A stretch of DNA of 49,648 nucleotides from Akkermansia muciniphila (lineage in GTDB: Bacteria > Verrucomicrobiota > Verrucomicrobiia > Verrucomicrobiales > V1-33), in contig CALQSQ010000036.1 in assembly GCA_943333275.1 (NCBI GenBank), forward strand, positions 1 to 49,648, given 5' to 3'. Below are positions 10,392 through 19,849 of this stretch, one piece after another. The first letter of the stretch is position 1; each line of letters begins with the position of its first letter. The position numbers and the translations under genes are program-made. The notes under the pieces are model-generated. The model did not search any database and was not told the DNA's origin. It saw only the letters and a list, made by a program, of their open reading frames with translations.

Positions 10392-11983
10392 GTGCCGAGG
10401 CCGCGCCGAAGCAACTTGAGAGCCGCCGGAGCATCATCATCGTGGCCGTGCTCTGCGCGTCGTTTCTCTGGTGGTGGAGCACTGTCGAGGTGCCGCCCGA
10501 ACCCGTGGGTCCGATGGGACTGGTGGAGCTTGCGCTGGCTGATCTGACGCAGGCAAAACAGGCGCGCCCGCTGATCATGGATTTTGATTTGTTGGAATTC
10601 TCCATGTGCTGGCTCCGGGCGGGCAAGCCGGGGGAGGCAATGGAAACAGCTGGAAAAATCAAACAGCCCATTTTGCAAGCCCGCGCCGTCCGGGCCATCG
10701 CGCAAGGGTATCTTGGCAATGATGCGGGATCCATGGGGCCGGCTTTGAAGTGTCTGGAGCAGATTGCGGACCCTGCGCTGCGGCAATCCAGCCGGGAGAT
10801 TTTGCTGCTGGAAATTGCGCGCATGGGATTCTCGGATGTCGGATGGGAGCAGGCGGGCAGTGTCTCGCTGAAAGCAAAAATCCTGCGTACCATGTGTGAG
10901 ACCGATGCCCAGGAAGCGGCGGCGAAACGCCTTCCAGCCGTGGAAGCAGAAATCCTGGCCAATCCCCGTGAGGAAGATCTGACGCAACTCGCCTGGGCGC
11001 ATCTCTGGCTGCACCATGAGGAGCGCTTGCTGGAGCTTGTGCCGAAGCTCGCCATTCCAACCCAGGACGAGATCTACAAGGAATATTTTCGGATGACGCG
11101 ACTGGAGAGTCCCGAACAGGCTCCGAGAGTGCTCGCGGCGATTCCGGCCCGGCTGCAAATTGCCTGCCGGTTGGAGGCGGCGAGATTGAATGGATCGATT
11201 GAGACTCCCGCACAGTTGTTGGCCTCGCTGGAATCGGCGCTGCCCAAGGAGGGTTCCCCTGAAGCGCTGGCCGCAGCGTGGCTTGAATATACCAATGCCC
11301 AATGGCAACTGCAGCCGGAAGCGGAAGCGAGCAAGCTTTCGGCAGCCAGACTGGAATCGATGGTGACAGACCTGCCACCGACTCAGAAAATCCATGACAC
11401 CCTGGAGCTTTCCAAGATTTACTACGATACCCTTGATCTGGTTGCCGGTCATCGCCTTTTGGAATCGGCAAGGCAGACGGCTTTTGCCGCAGCGACTCCG
11501 CAGGAGAAACTGACTCTCGTCGCCCCGATTCTGGATGCAGCCTTCCGCAGTGGGGAGTCGGAATACCTGCCCTTGTTGTTGCGCGATTTAACTCCCGATC
11601 TGCGCAAGGCAGCCGCGGAAATTTCCGACCCGGAGATCCTCGAACCCCTGCTCGTTGCCTATTTCAGGGAAGGGGGCTGGCAGACGGTCATGGAAACGCT
11701 CGCCGTCGTGCAACCATCCGTCGCCACTGCATTGATCACCCGCCTTGCTGATCTTCCCGTCGAGGCGACCGCAGGTCAGGGTTACGCCATTTCCCAGGAC
11801 ACATCACAGGCCCGCTTCCGGCAGGTGGCCACCAGTCAGGGTGAAGCTGAAGCCTCCAAACTGGCGATCCGACTAAAATCTGGAGTCGACCGCGGTCGTG
11901 CTTGGCTGGAAATCGGCAAGGGATTGATTCTCAAACAAGTGCTCGATGCGGAACAGGCACAGCCCGCGCAGAAGCCTGAGTGA
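10388..11983 (+). CDS. Membrane-anchored helical-repeat protein coupled to cyclase
   Basis: A 531-aa protein with one N-terminal transmembrane helix (about residues 15-31, IIIVAVLCASFLWWWS) and a short basic cytoplasmic start. The long remainder is alanine/leucine/glutamate-rich and predicted helical, reminiscent of TPR/Sel1 or HEAT solenoids (for example EMIAKA-like and ALEQIADPAL-like helical pairs). I see no catalytic motif. It overlaps the upstream FHA-cyclase by 4 bp, so the two are very likely made together, with this protein exposing a solenoid outside the cytoplasm. A role as sensor or partner for the cyclase is inference from this coupling only. Confidence 0.75.
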   Translation: MSAEAAPKQLESRRSIIIVAVLCASFLWWWSTVEVPPEPVGPMGLVELALADLTQAKQARPLIMDFDLLEFSMCWLRAGKPGEAMETAGKIKQPILQARAVRAIAQGYLGNDAGSMGPALKCLEQIADPALRQSSREILLLEIARMGFSDVGWEQAGSVSLKAKILRTMCETDAQEAAAKRLPAVEAEILANPREEDLTQLAWAHLWLHHEERLLELVPKLAIPTQDEIYKEYFRMTRLESPEQAPRVLAAIPARLQIACRLEAARLNGSIETPAQLLASLESALPKEGSPEALAAAWLEYTNAQWQLQPEAEASKLSAARLESMVTDLPPTQKIHDTLELSKIYYDTLDLVAGHRLLESARQTAFAAATPQEKLTLVAPILDAAFRSGESEYLPLLLRDLTPDLRKAAAEISDPEILEPLLVAYFREGGWQTVMETLAVVQPSVATALITRLADLPVEATAGQGYAISQDTSQARFRQVATSQGEAEASKLAIRLKSGVDRGRAWLEIGKGLILKQVLDAEQAQPAQKPE

Positions 11984-12066
11984 ATCGAATCACACGCAGG
12001 AAAGGAGCCGGGCGGGGGAGGGAATCCCATTGACCCAGCCAGCCAGTGCGGCACAATCCGCTCACC

Positions 12067-15000
12067 ATGAAAACATTGCCCGTCTGCCTGTTGATCTCGG
12101 TTGTCTTTTGCAACCCTTTACGAGCCAAGGAACTTGAGGGCGTCTATGCCCCCGTGAGCACGCCTTGTCCAACCGTGGAGGAGGCGATCAAAAAAATGAC
12201 GGTGCCGGAGGGCTACGAGGTGCGAAATTTTGCATCAGAGCCGATGATTGTGAACCCCGTGGCGATGACGTGGGATCATCGCGGGCGGTTGTGGGTGGTG
12301 GAACTTTTTGAATATCCGAGTGGCGCGAAGCAAACGAATGATTACCAGAAAACGTCCACCGACGAAGACTGGCATCCCGTGATCAAGACCGGCCAAGGTT
12401 CGCCGCGTGACCGCGTTGTGGTGCTTGAAGACACGGACAATGATGGCAAGGCGGACAAGCGCACGGTTTTTGCCGAAAGTCTGAGCCTGGCTACAGGCAT
12501 TCTCTGCGGCTATGATGGGGTGTTCGTGGGTCAGGCTCCGAACATGTTTTTCTTTCGCGACAAGGATGGCGACGACAAGGCCGACGAATACAAAACAGTC
12601 CTCACAGGATTCGGCATGGAGGATCGGCATGAACTTCTGAACAGCTTTACTTGGGGTCCGGATGGCTGGATGTATTTCACACATGGTGTGTTTACCAATT
12701 CGAAAGTGCATCGTCCGACGGTGGCGAAGGAAACAGGGACGACATTGAATGCCGGGATCTACCGCGTGCAGTTCACAGCTTCCGACAAAGGCCCCGAGGC
12801 CATCTTTCATGAAGTCTTTGCAGACGGCACCAGCAATCCCTGGGGCTGTGATTACGATGCGGCCGGAAATTGGTTCGTGGAGGCCTGCGTCATCGACCAC
12901 CTCTTCCACATGGCGCCGGGAGGCCTCTATCAACGCCAGGGCGGGGCACCGGAGAATCCGTATGCTTACGAATTGCTGCCCAGCATCGTGAATCACAAAC
13001 ATTTCCGCGCCGCCTATGCCGGAATTCAGGTCTATCAGGGAGGGCGGTATCCCAAGGACACGGATGGGCATTTGTTTTTTGGAAATATCCACGACAACAG
13101 CATTCACGAGGAGGCTGTGGAGCCGGTGGGAGCGACGTTTAAGGCCAAGCCCGTGCGGGATTTCCTGCGCGCCAACGATGGTTGGTTCCGGCCCGTGAGC
13201 ATCCAGACGGGCCCCGATGGTTTCCTCTGGGTCATGGACTGGTGTGATAAGTATCCTTGCTACCAGAATGCCGTGGCGAATCCGGAAGGGGTGGATCGGG
13301 AGAAGGGACGGATTTGGCGAGTGGTTTATATTGGAAAGGGGGGCGAGAAGACCCCCCTCCTTGGGTCTCGCATGGAGAAGGAGATGGATTTTCATAAAAA
13401 ATCGCCCCCTGAACTCGTGGCTGAACTTAAGAATTCAAACAGTTGGATCTCGCGCATGGCCTCACTGACCCAGCGCCGGGCCATGACTTCGGCGGAGGCG
13501 CTTGAGGCAAGCAAAGGCGATGTTTCACAGCGGAGGAAGGCCGCGCTTTGGGCTGGAGAACAGAACAAATCGGATGCGAAAAGTGACGTGCTCTGGCTGC
13601 TTGATCTTGCAAAGGATCCTGATCCAAATGTCAGGCACGCCGTTGCTGTTGCCGCACGTCAATTGGGAGGAGCAAAGGCCCTGACTGCGGACGTGGGAAA
13701 GGGGGGCGCGGCTTCCCTTGAGGGGCTGCTCACGGCGTTGGTAAAAGCCTCCCCAAACTCCGACCCAACGCTCTCCTTCGGCATCTGGATGGCGTTGGAA
13801 AATGAATTGGCAACGACTCCCGGACTCTATCTCCCATGGTTGTCAAAACTCGCCCCCACCACCAAACCCCTTTCTCTCACCCTCACCTACAAATCCGCCC
13901 GCCGTGTCACGGACACCCGCAGTGCGGAGAACATGGACCTGTTGTTGAAATTCCTCGACGATATCAAATCCGACGATTCGCTCGTAGCCCATGCGCTCAA
14001 TGGCATGCTCAAAGCACAGGAGGCAGGGGCGGTGAAGCCTGCGAAGACGGATCCAGCTCCGTTCTTTGCGGCTTGGGCGAAGAGTGGAAGTGCGGATGTG
14101 CGTAATTTGGGTGCACGCTTGGCCACGCTTTGGGGCGATCCGAATGCGGTGGCCGGATTGATGGGCATGGTGCTTGATGAAAAGGCGGATGAGGGAAAGC
14201 GCATTGAAGCGATTCTCACGGTTCGGAAATTGAAGAGCGATGCGGCACGGGCGGGGATTTTGAAATTGCTGGGGACGAAGGCTTCGGAAAAATTAACGAT
14301 TGAGACATTGCGGGCGGCGGGGGAACTTGGCGGGATGGACTTGGCTTCGGCCATTTTAAAGGCCTGGAGCGGCTATGTGCCCGCGTTGAAATCCGCTGCG
14401 GCGGAAGTCATGATTTCCCGTGGGGACTGGGCCGAGAAATTGCTCGATGCCGTGGAGGGGAAATGGGTCGCCAGCCAGCAGATTCCCGCTTCCGAGATTC
14501 CTGCGACGGCGCGCCGATACTATGCCACGCAACCCAACGCGGAGGTCAAAGCGAGAGCGGCGAAATTGCTCGGCGCCTGGAATGAAACCAATGCGGACAC
14601 CAAGGCGCTCATTTCCGCCAAGAGGAAAGCCTCGCTGGAAGGCGAACCGAATTTGGAAAATGGAAAGCTCATTTTCACGACGACCTGCGCCGTGTGTCAC
14701 AAGTTCCACGGCGGAGGGCAGGAGGTCGGGCCGGAGTTGATCGGGTCGGGCCGCTCCAGTCTGGACGCGCTGCTGAATAATGTCATCGATCCCAATCAGA
14801 TCATCGGAAATGGGTATGAAAATGTGACCGTGACGACAAAGGATGCGCGCACATTGGCGGGTCGGGTGCTGGAGGACACGCCAAACCAGGTCACGCTGCT
14901 GGGGATTGGAGGAAAACGCGAAGTGATTGCACGCGGTGATATTGCAAAACTTGAGAACACGCATCAAAGCCTGATGCCGATGGGATTCGGCGGCCTGCCG

Positions 15001-15555
15001 GATGATGTTTTCCGGGATCTCGTCTGGTATATGCTGGCTCCGCCTGAGGAGGGTCCGCTGACGCCGGAAAAGAAGGCCGCGCTTTCGGCACCCGTCACGG
15101 AACTCGTCGCGCCGAAGAATGAGAAGGAGTATCCGAAGATCGATTGGGAATCCGTGAGTCTCTGGAACCCCGACTGGAAAGTGGTGGCCCCGGAATTTGA
15201 AGGCACGCCTGTGAAACTGACGGATTTCGCAGGGCGGAAAAACATCCTGCAAATGCATCCGTATCCGGATAAAAAGACACCCTCACGGTTCGTGCGAAAG
15301 CTCGACGTTTCCGCAGACAAGCCGGGAAAATTGAATTTCTCCGTGGCTTCCGGTCCGGATACCGATTGGGAACTCGTCGTGAAAGTTGCCGACAAGGAAA
15401 TCAAGCGCGAGGTCATCGGCGCCAAACCCCGCTGGCATGAAATCGAAATCTCGCTGGAGGCGTGGAAGGGCCAGACGGTGGAAGTCAGCCTGGAGAACCA
15501 CGCGAATGGCTGGGCATGGGAGTTCAGCTATTGGGATACGATTCAGATGAAGTGA
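12067..15555 (+). CDS. PVC-type secreted haem-binding CxxCH protein
   Basis: A 1162-aa secreted protein of the Planctomycetes-Verrucomicrobia type. A signal peptide (MKTLPVCLLISVVFCNPLRA) is followed by a large beta-propeller 'membrane-bound dehydrogenase' region (about 30-470), with calcium-loop motifs DTDNDGKADK and DKDGDDKADE. A HEAT-like helical region covers about 460-830. A mono-haem domain has C874-x-x-C877-H878 and a later LMPMGFGGLPDDVF segment containing possible axial methionines. The last ~130 residues form a jelly-roll-like module ending WDTIQMK. Such proteins are thought to oxidise sugars or carry electrons in the periplasm. I chose ATG 12067 because it begins the signal peptide; an in-frame GTG lies at 12046. 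The peptide-binding gene follows by 60 bp on the same strand. Confidence 0.9.
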   Translation: MKTLPVCLLISVVFCNPLRAKELEGVYAPVSTPCPTVEEAIKKMTVPEGYEVRNFASEPMIVNPVAMTWDHRGRLWVVELFEYPSGAKQTNDYQKTSTDEDWHPVIKTGQGSPRDRVVVLEDTDNDGKADKRTVFAESLSLATGILCGYDGVFVGQAPNMFFFRDKDGDDKADEYKTVLTGFGMEDRHELLNSFTWGPDGWMYFTHGVFTNSKVHRPTVAKETGTTLNAGIYRVQFTASDKGPEAIFHEVFADGTSNPWGCDYDAAGNWFVEACVIDHLFHMAPGGLYQRQGGAPENPYAYELLPSIVNHKHFRAAYAGIQVYQGGRYPKDTDGHLFFGNIHDNSIHEEAVEPVGATFKAKPVRDFLRANDGWFRPVSIQTGPDGFLWVMDWCDKYPCYQNAVANPEGVDREKGRIWRVVYIGKGGEKTPLLGSRMEKEMDFHKKSPPELVAELKNSNSWISRMASLTQRRAMTSAEALEASKGDVSQRRKAALWAGEQNKSDAKSDVLWLLDLAKDPDPNVRHAVAVAARQLGGAKALTADVGKGGAASLEGLLTALVKASPNSDPTLSFGIWMALENELATTPGLYLPWLSKLAPTTKPLSLTLTYKSARRVTDTRSAENMDLLLKFLDDIKSDDSLVAHALNGMLKAQEAGAVKPAKTDPAPFFAAWAKSGSADVRNLGARLATLWGDPNAVAGLMGMVLDEKADEGKRIEAILTVRKLKSDAARAGILKLLGTKASEKLTIETLRAAGELGGMDLASAILKAWSGYVPALKSAAAEVMISRGDWAEKLLDAVEGKWVASQQIPASEIPATARRYYATQPNAEVKARAAKLLGAWNETNADTKALISAKRKASLEGEPNLENGKLIFTTTCAVCHKFHGGGQEVGPELIGSGRSSLDALLNNVIDPNQIIGNGYENVTVTTKDARTLAGRVLEDTPNQVTLLGIGGKREVIARGDIAKLENTHQSLMPMGFGGLPDDVFRDLVWYMLAPPEEGPLTPEKKAALSAPVTELVAPKNEKEYPKIDWESVSLWNPDWKVVAPEFEGTPVKLTDFAGRKNILQMHPYPDKKTPSRFVRKLDVSADKPGKLNFSVASGPDTDWELVVKVADKEIKREVIGAKPRWHEIEISLEAWKGQTVEVSLENHANGWAWEFSYWDTIQMK

Positions 15556-15615
15556 GCGCACCGGGCCTTTACTCGCGCGCAAAATCTGCGTCATTGAACG
15601 AAGAATTCCCTCACC

Positions 15616-17559
15616 ATGCATAAATTGATTTCCCTCCTCGCGCTGCTTCTCGGCTGCACCACGCTGTGGGCCGAAGAAGAAGACGAACGTTTTCCGCCCT
15701 ACGACAACACCACCGAGGTCGATGCCTACTACAAGGCGAATCCGGAGTTCTTCGTGTTCAAGACGCCGGCGGATTTGCCACAGGATTTGAAATGGGATGA
15801 CGGGATGCAGTGGCCGGAGTTCAGCGATCCGGAAGCCAGGAAAGGCGGAACTCTGCATTTTTATCTCCCCTCGTTCCCTCCGAGTCTCAGAACGGTGGGG
15901 CCAAATTCCAACAGTTCCTTTCGCAGTGAACACTGGGATGACATTGGGATCGCCCAAGTGTCGGTGCACCCCAATGTTGAAGGTGCCTACATGCCGGGAT
16001 TGGCGAACCAATGGGCAACCTCCGCCGACCGGACAACCTGCTATTTCAAGCTGGATCCGGAAGCCAGGTTTTCCAATGGAGAGCCTGTGAAGGTGGATGA
16101 TTTCCTGATGATGTTCTACATCATGCATTCGCCCTACATCAAGGACCCGTGGTATAACAATCAGTACAAGAAGAAATACAAATCGATCATCAAATACGAT
16201 GACCTGACGTTTGCGATCGTTCTTCCGGAACCCCGGGCCGACCCCCTATATTGGAGTGCAATCGTTCCCTACAATGTGAAATTCTTCCGCGCGTTCGGTC
16301 CGGATTTCGCGCAGCGCTACAACTGGAAGGCCTACCCCACCACGGGGGCTTACGAATTGGACACGGAGACGATGCTGAAGGGTCGGAAGATCAATCTCCG
16401 GCGCGTCAAAAACTGGTTTCTGAAAGATCGGAAATACTACCGCAATCGATTCAACCCCGATGTGATCAACTATTCGGTCATTGGAAACCTGGACAAGGCC
16501 TTTGAGGCGTTTCGCAAGGGGACACTGGATTGGTTTCCCCTGGATAATCCGATCTACTGGAACGACAAGATGGACATCCCCGAGTTCCACAAGGGTTACA
16601 TCGTAAAGAGCAAATTCTACAACGATTATCCCCGTCCTCCGTGGGGCATCTACATCAACTGTGCGCAGCCCAGACTGGATGATGTGCGCGTGCGGGTGGG
16701 CATCCAGCATGCATTCAATGTTCAGAAGGTGATCGATGTGGACATTCGCGGCGAGTTTGACCGACTGAGTACAACCTCCGATGGGTATGGGCGTTTTTCA
16801 ACTAAGGACCTCAAGGCCCGTGAATTTTCAGTCGAGAAGGCCCGTGCCGCCTTTGCGAGTGCCGGATATACCCAGACCGGGAGCGATGGCGTGCTGGTCA
16901 ACGCAGCGGGTGAACGCCTGAGTTTTGAACTGACCACCCGGGATGATCCGGTGCGGCGCCGGTATGCGCTGCGATTCAAGGAGGAGGCGCTCAAGGCAGG
17001 CCTGGAGATTAGGATTGAGGCACTTGACAGCACCCAGGCATTTAAAAAAATCCGCGATAAGAAGCATGAGCTTACCTACACCGCCTGGAGCAGCACGCCC
17101 CCGTATCCTCGCTACTGGGAGGGATTCCATTCGGACAACGCCTACGAAAAAAAGAATGGTGTCTATGAACTGGATGTGAATGGCAGGCGCAAGCCCAAGC
17201 CCAACACCAACAACATCACGAGCACCGCCAACGAGGCGCTGGACAAACTCATCGACGAATATGAAAAAGCCCAGACCGTGGAGCAGATTGAAACGCTCGC
17301 CCATGCCTGCGATCACATCCTGTTTGATGAGGCAAGCTATGTGCCGTGCTGGGCGCCGAATTTCTTCCGCACCGGCTACTGGCGTTGGATCCGCTGGCCA
17401 AAGGATTTCAATGTGCGCGTGAGTGAACTGGCGGTGACAAACCACGTGCTCTGGATCGATGAGGAGGAAAGGGAGCGGACCATGAAGGCGAAACGCAGTG
17501 GGCAGACGTTCCCCCCGCAGGAACTCATCTTCGATCAATACCGCGCGAAGCAGCCCTGA
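15616..17559 (+). CDS. Extracellular solute-binding protein, family 5 (YejA-like)
   Basis: A 647-aa periplasmic oligopeptide-binding component of the DppA/OppA/YejA superfamily. A short signal is followed by a hinge-linked fold: RKGGTLHFYLPSFPPSLR, LANQWATSADRTTCYFKL, FSNGEPVKVDDF, a WKAYPTTGAYEL segment and a C-terminal EEERERTMKAKR tail. The FSNGEPVKADD-type motif and long N-terminal region are typical of YejA, which binds microcin-like or general peptides. The LLLGC at residues 10-14 could be a lipobox; cleavage after LWA is the alternative. No permease or ATPase genes are near, so it is an orphan binding protein that must share a transporter encoded elsewhere. Its downstream end is 12 bp from convergent leuD, leaving no room for a normal terminator between them. 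Confidence 0.88.
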   Translation: MHKLISLLALLLGCTTLWAEEEDERFPPYDNTTEVDAYYKANPEFFVFKTPADLPQDLKWDDGMQWPEFSDPEARKGGTLHFYLPSFPPSLRTVGPNSNSSFRSEHWDDIGIAQVSVHPNVEGAYMPGLANQWATSADRTTCYFKLDPEARFSNGEPVKVDDFLMMFYIMHSPYIKDPWYNNQYKKKYKSIIKYDDLTFAIVLPEPRADPLYWSAIVPYNVKFFRAFGPDFAQRYNWKAYPTTGAYELDTETMLKGRKINLRRVKNWFLKDRKYYRNRFNPDVINYSVIGNLDKAFEAFRKGTLDWFPLDNPIYWNDKMDIPEFHKGYIVKSKFYNDYPRPPWGIYINCAQPRLDDVRVRVGIQHAFNVQKVIDVDIRGEFDRLSTTSDGYGRFSTKDLKAREFSVEKARAAFASAGYTQTGSDGVLVNAAGERLSFELTTRDDPVRRRYALRFKEEALKAGLEIRIEALDSTQAFKKIRDKKHELTYTAWSSTPPYPRYWEGFHSDNAYEKKNGVYELDVNGRRKPKPNTNNITSTANEALDKLIDEYEKAQTVEQIETLAHACDHILFDEASYVPCWAPNFFRTGYWRWIRWPKDFNVRVSELAVTNHVLWIDEEERERTMKAKRSGQTFPPQELIFDQYRAKQP

Positions 17560-17571
17560 AGTTGCGGGATG

Positions 17572-18174
17572 TCACCGGGCCATGTAGCCCACGGCATCGG
17601 CGGTCTTGGCGACGGCGGATTCTCCTTCGAGCAACTCGGCGATGGGGTCCCACTGGCCGGCGAGCAGGGCATCGCGGGCGGTGTCCGGGATGTGGACGGT
17701 GAAATTCTGATCACCGAAAAAGACGCGGCATTTGTCAACATCGATTCGGACCTCAGTTTCGGGATGCGCCTCGATGATGGCCGCCAGTTTCTGCACATCC
17801 GCCGTGGTGGCGGTGACGCAAGGGATGCCGAGGGTCACGCAATTCCCAAAGAAAATCTCCGCGAAGCTTTCGGCGATCACCGCGCGCAGTCCATAACGGT
17901 AGAGGGCCTGCGGGGCATGTTCACGGGAACTGCCGCAGCCGAAATTTGCGCCGGAGAGCAGGACCTTCGCCTCGGCGAAGCGCGGGTCATTGAGCGGGTG
18001 CGGTTTGTCCGTTCCATCCTCATGCTTGCGCACATCGTAGAAGAAGAATTCGCCCAGACCATCAAAGGTCACGCACTTCATGAAGCGGGCGGGGATGATG
18101 CGATCGGTGTCGATATCCGATCCGGGAACATAGACACCGCGGCCGGTGACTTGAGTGATTTTTTCGAGAGACAT
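17572..18174 (-). CDS. leuD: 3-isopropylmalate dehydratase small subunit
   Basis: The 200-aa swivel-domain subunit of isopropylmalate isomerase, which converts 2-isopropylmalate to 3-isopropylmalate in leucine biosynthesis. Recognisable features are VPGSDIDTDRIIPARF near the N-terminus, the GSSREHAPQAL substrate loop and DVDKCRVFFGDQNF. Length is normal for bacterial LeuD. It lies 37 bp downstream of leuC on the same strand, the standard arrangement for the two-subunit enzyme. Confidence 0.97.
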   Translation of the reverse strand: MSLEKITQVTGRGVYVPGSDIDTDRIIPARFMKCVTFDGLGEFFFYDVRKHEDGTDKPHPLNDPRFAEAKVLLSGANFGCGSSREHAPQALYRYGLRAVIAESFAEIFFGNCVTLGIPCVTATTADVQKLAAIIEAHPETEVRIDVDKCRVFFGDQNFTVHIPDTARDALLAGQWDPIAELLEGESAVAKTADAVGYMAR

Positions 18175-18211
18175 GGGGTGGATTTTTTAAAGGATTGAAA
18201 TGAACTGGAAC

Positions 18212-19639
18212 TCAGGCCATGGCGGCGGCCTCGACGTCGAAGACCTCGCGGGCATCCGCGACGGATCCCATGATGGCGGCGGCGGCGACCATGAGGGGGC
18301 TCATAAGCAGCGTGCGCCCGGTGGGGCTGCCCTGACGGCCTTTGAAATTGCGGTTGCTGGAGCTGGCGCAGAGTTGGTCTCCGATTAATTTATCTGGGTT
18401 CATCGCCAGACACATCGAACAACCCGCTTCGCGCCATTCGAAACCGGCATCACGAAACACCTTGTCCAGGCCTTCCTTGATGGCGAGCACGGCGACAATC
18501 TGACTGCCGGGAACGGCGATGGCTTTCACGCCCGGAGCCACTTGCCGGCCCTGGATGTATTTGGCCACTTCGCGGAAATCGCTCAGGCGACCATTGGTGC
18601 AGGAGCCGATGAAGGCCACGTCGATCTTGGTTCCTTTGAGTGGAGTGCCGGGCTTGAGTTTCATGTAGGCCAGGGCTTCGCGGATGCTTTCCTGCTCGGC
18701 GGGTGTTTTGGCTGCGGCGGGATCGGGGATCGTGCTGTCGATGCTGAATCCCTGGTCCGGACTGATGCCCCAGGTGACGGTGGGGGCGATGTCCTCGGCA
18801 CGGATGTTGATCACGTCGTCGTATTTGGCCTCGGCATCGGATGCGAAGGATTTCCAGCGCTCCACGGCTGCATCCCAGGCGGCTCCGGTGGGGCAGTAGG
18901 GGCGGCCTTTGAGGTAATCGAACGTTTTTTGATCAGGATTTACATAACCGCAACGCGCCCCACCCTCGATGCTCATGTTACAGACCGTCATGCGTTCCTC
19001 CATGGAGAAGCGATCCATGACTTCGCCGCCGTATTCATAGGCGTAGCCGATGCCGCCCTTGGCGCCGAGCTGGGCAATGATGTGCAGGATCACGTCCTTC
19101 GCATAGACCCCTGGGAGGAGTCTGCCATCCACATTGATTCGGCGGACCTTGGCCTTGCTCATGGCCATGGTCTGGGTCGCCAGTACATCGCGCACCTGAG
19201 TGGTGCCGATGCCAAAGGCGATGGCTCCAAAGGCACCGTGTGTGGCGGTATGCGAGTCCCCGCAGGCAATAGTCGTGCCCGGCTGGGTGATCCCCTGCTC
19301 CGGTCCCACGACGTGAACGATTCCCTGGCGTCCGCTGCTCAGATCGAAATAAGTGATGCCGAAGTCCTCCGCATTTTTTCGCAGCTGGCGGATCATTTCC
19401 GCAGCCAGGGGATCGGCGAAGGGCTCGACCTGGCTGTCGGTGGGCACGATGTGATCGACGGTCGCAAAGGTGCGGTGGGGGAATTTCACCTTCAGGCCAA
19501 GATCGCGCATCATGCCAAAGGCCTGCGGGCTGGTGACTTCATGGATCAAATGGGTGCCGATGAGCAACTGGGATTGTCCATTGCTCAGCTTGCGCACGGA
19601 ATGCGCGTTCCAGACTTTTTCAAAGAGGGTGTGGCCCAT
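18212..19639 (-). CDS. leuC: 3-isopropylmalate dehydratase large subunit
   Basis: The 475-aa aconitase-family catalytic subunit carrying the [4Fe-4S] cluster. The cluster ligands are visible as C347 ([11 protein letters not shown]) and C407/C410 ([10 protein letters not shown]). Other family blocks are [28 protein letters not shown] and [17 protein letters not shown]. The N-terminus [16 protein letters not shown] is typical, supporting the ATG at 19639. leuD follows in the same operon; leuA and leuB are not in the window. It is divergent from the CCA-adding enzyme gene, with about 210 bp between them. Confidence 0.97.
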   Translation of the reverse strand: MGHTLFEKVWNAHSVRKLSNGQSQLLIGTHLIHEVTSPQAFGMMRDLGLKVKFPHRTFATVDHIVPTDSQVEPFADPLAAEMIRQLRKNAEDFGITYFDLSSGRQGIVHVVGPEQGITQPGTTIACGDSHTATHGAFGAIAFGIGTTQVRDVLATQTMAMSKAKVRRINVDGRLLPGVYAKDVILHIIAQLGAKGGIGYAYEYGGEVMDRFSMEERMTVCNMSIEGGARCGYVNPDQKTFDYLKGRPYCPTGAAWDAAVERWKSFASDAEAKYDDVINIRAEDIAPTVTWGISPDQGFSIDSTIPDPAAAKTPAEQESIREALAYMKLKPGTPLKGTKIDVAFIGSCTNGRLSDFREVAKYIQGRQVAPGVKAIAVPGSQIVAVLAIKEGLDKVFRDAGFEWREAGCSMCLAMNPDKLIGDQLCASSSNRNFKGRQGSPTGRTLLMSPLMVAAAAIMGSVADAREVFDVEAAAMA

Positions 19640-19849
19640 GATATTTGCAGTTGATTGAGGAGTTGCGAACGAGGTTCCAAAGGGAACAGGCGCGTCCGGA
19701 GGGGGGGTGAAAATAGCACGGAATCAGGCGGGGCAAACAGAAACGTTGCCAACTTCGTGCGGGCCATTCAGAGGCATTTCCCCAATTTGCCCAAAAACCA
19801 GAAACTTTCCGTTGCACACCCCGGGGAAACTCCGTGGAATGGGCCGGAA
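19640..19849. other. Divergent promoter region leuC / CCA enzyme
   Basis: A 210-bp non-coding gap between leuC (-) and the CCA enzyme gene (+). An open frame continues upstream of the CCA enzyme start through most of it, but its residues are arginine-rich and unlike the family. I see no leader peptide with leucine codon runs or T-box-like structure that would indicate leucine attenuation. Confidence 0.35.

Noticed and set aside
18542..19654. 370-aa open frame antisense to leuC
   Set aside because: Shadow of leuC, which has all cluster ligands.
19655..19849. 65-codon extension upstream of the CCA enzyme gene
   Set aside because: Arg/Asn-rich and unlike family N-termini; ATG 19850 gives a normal enzyme.
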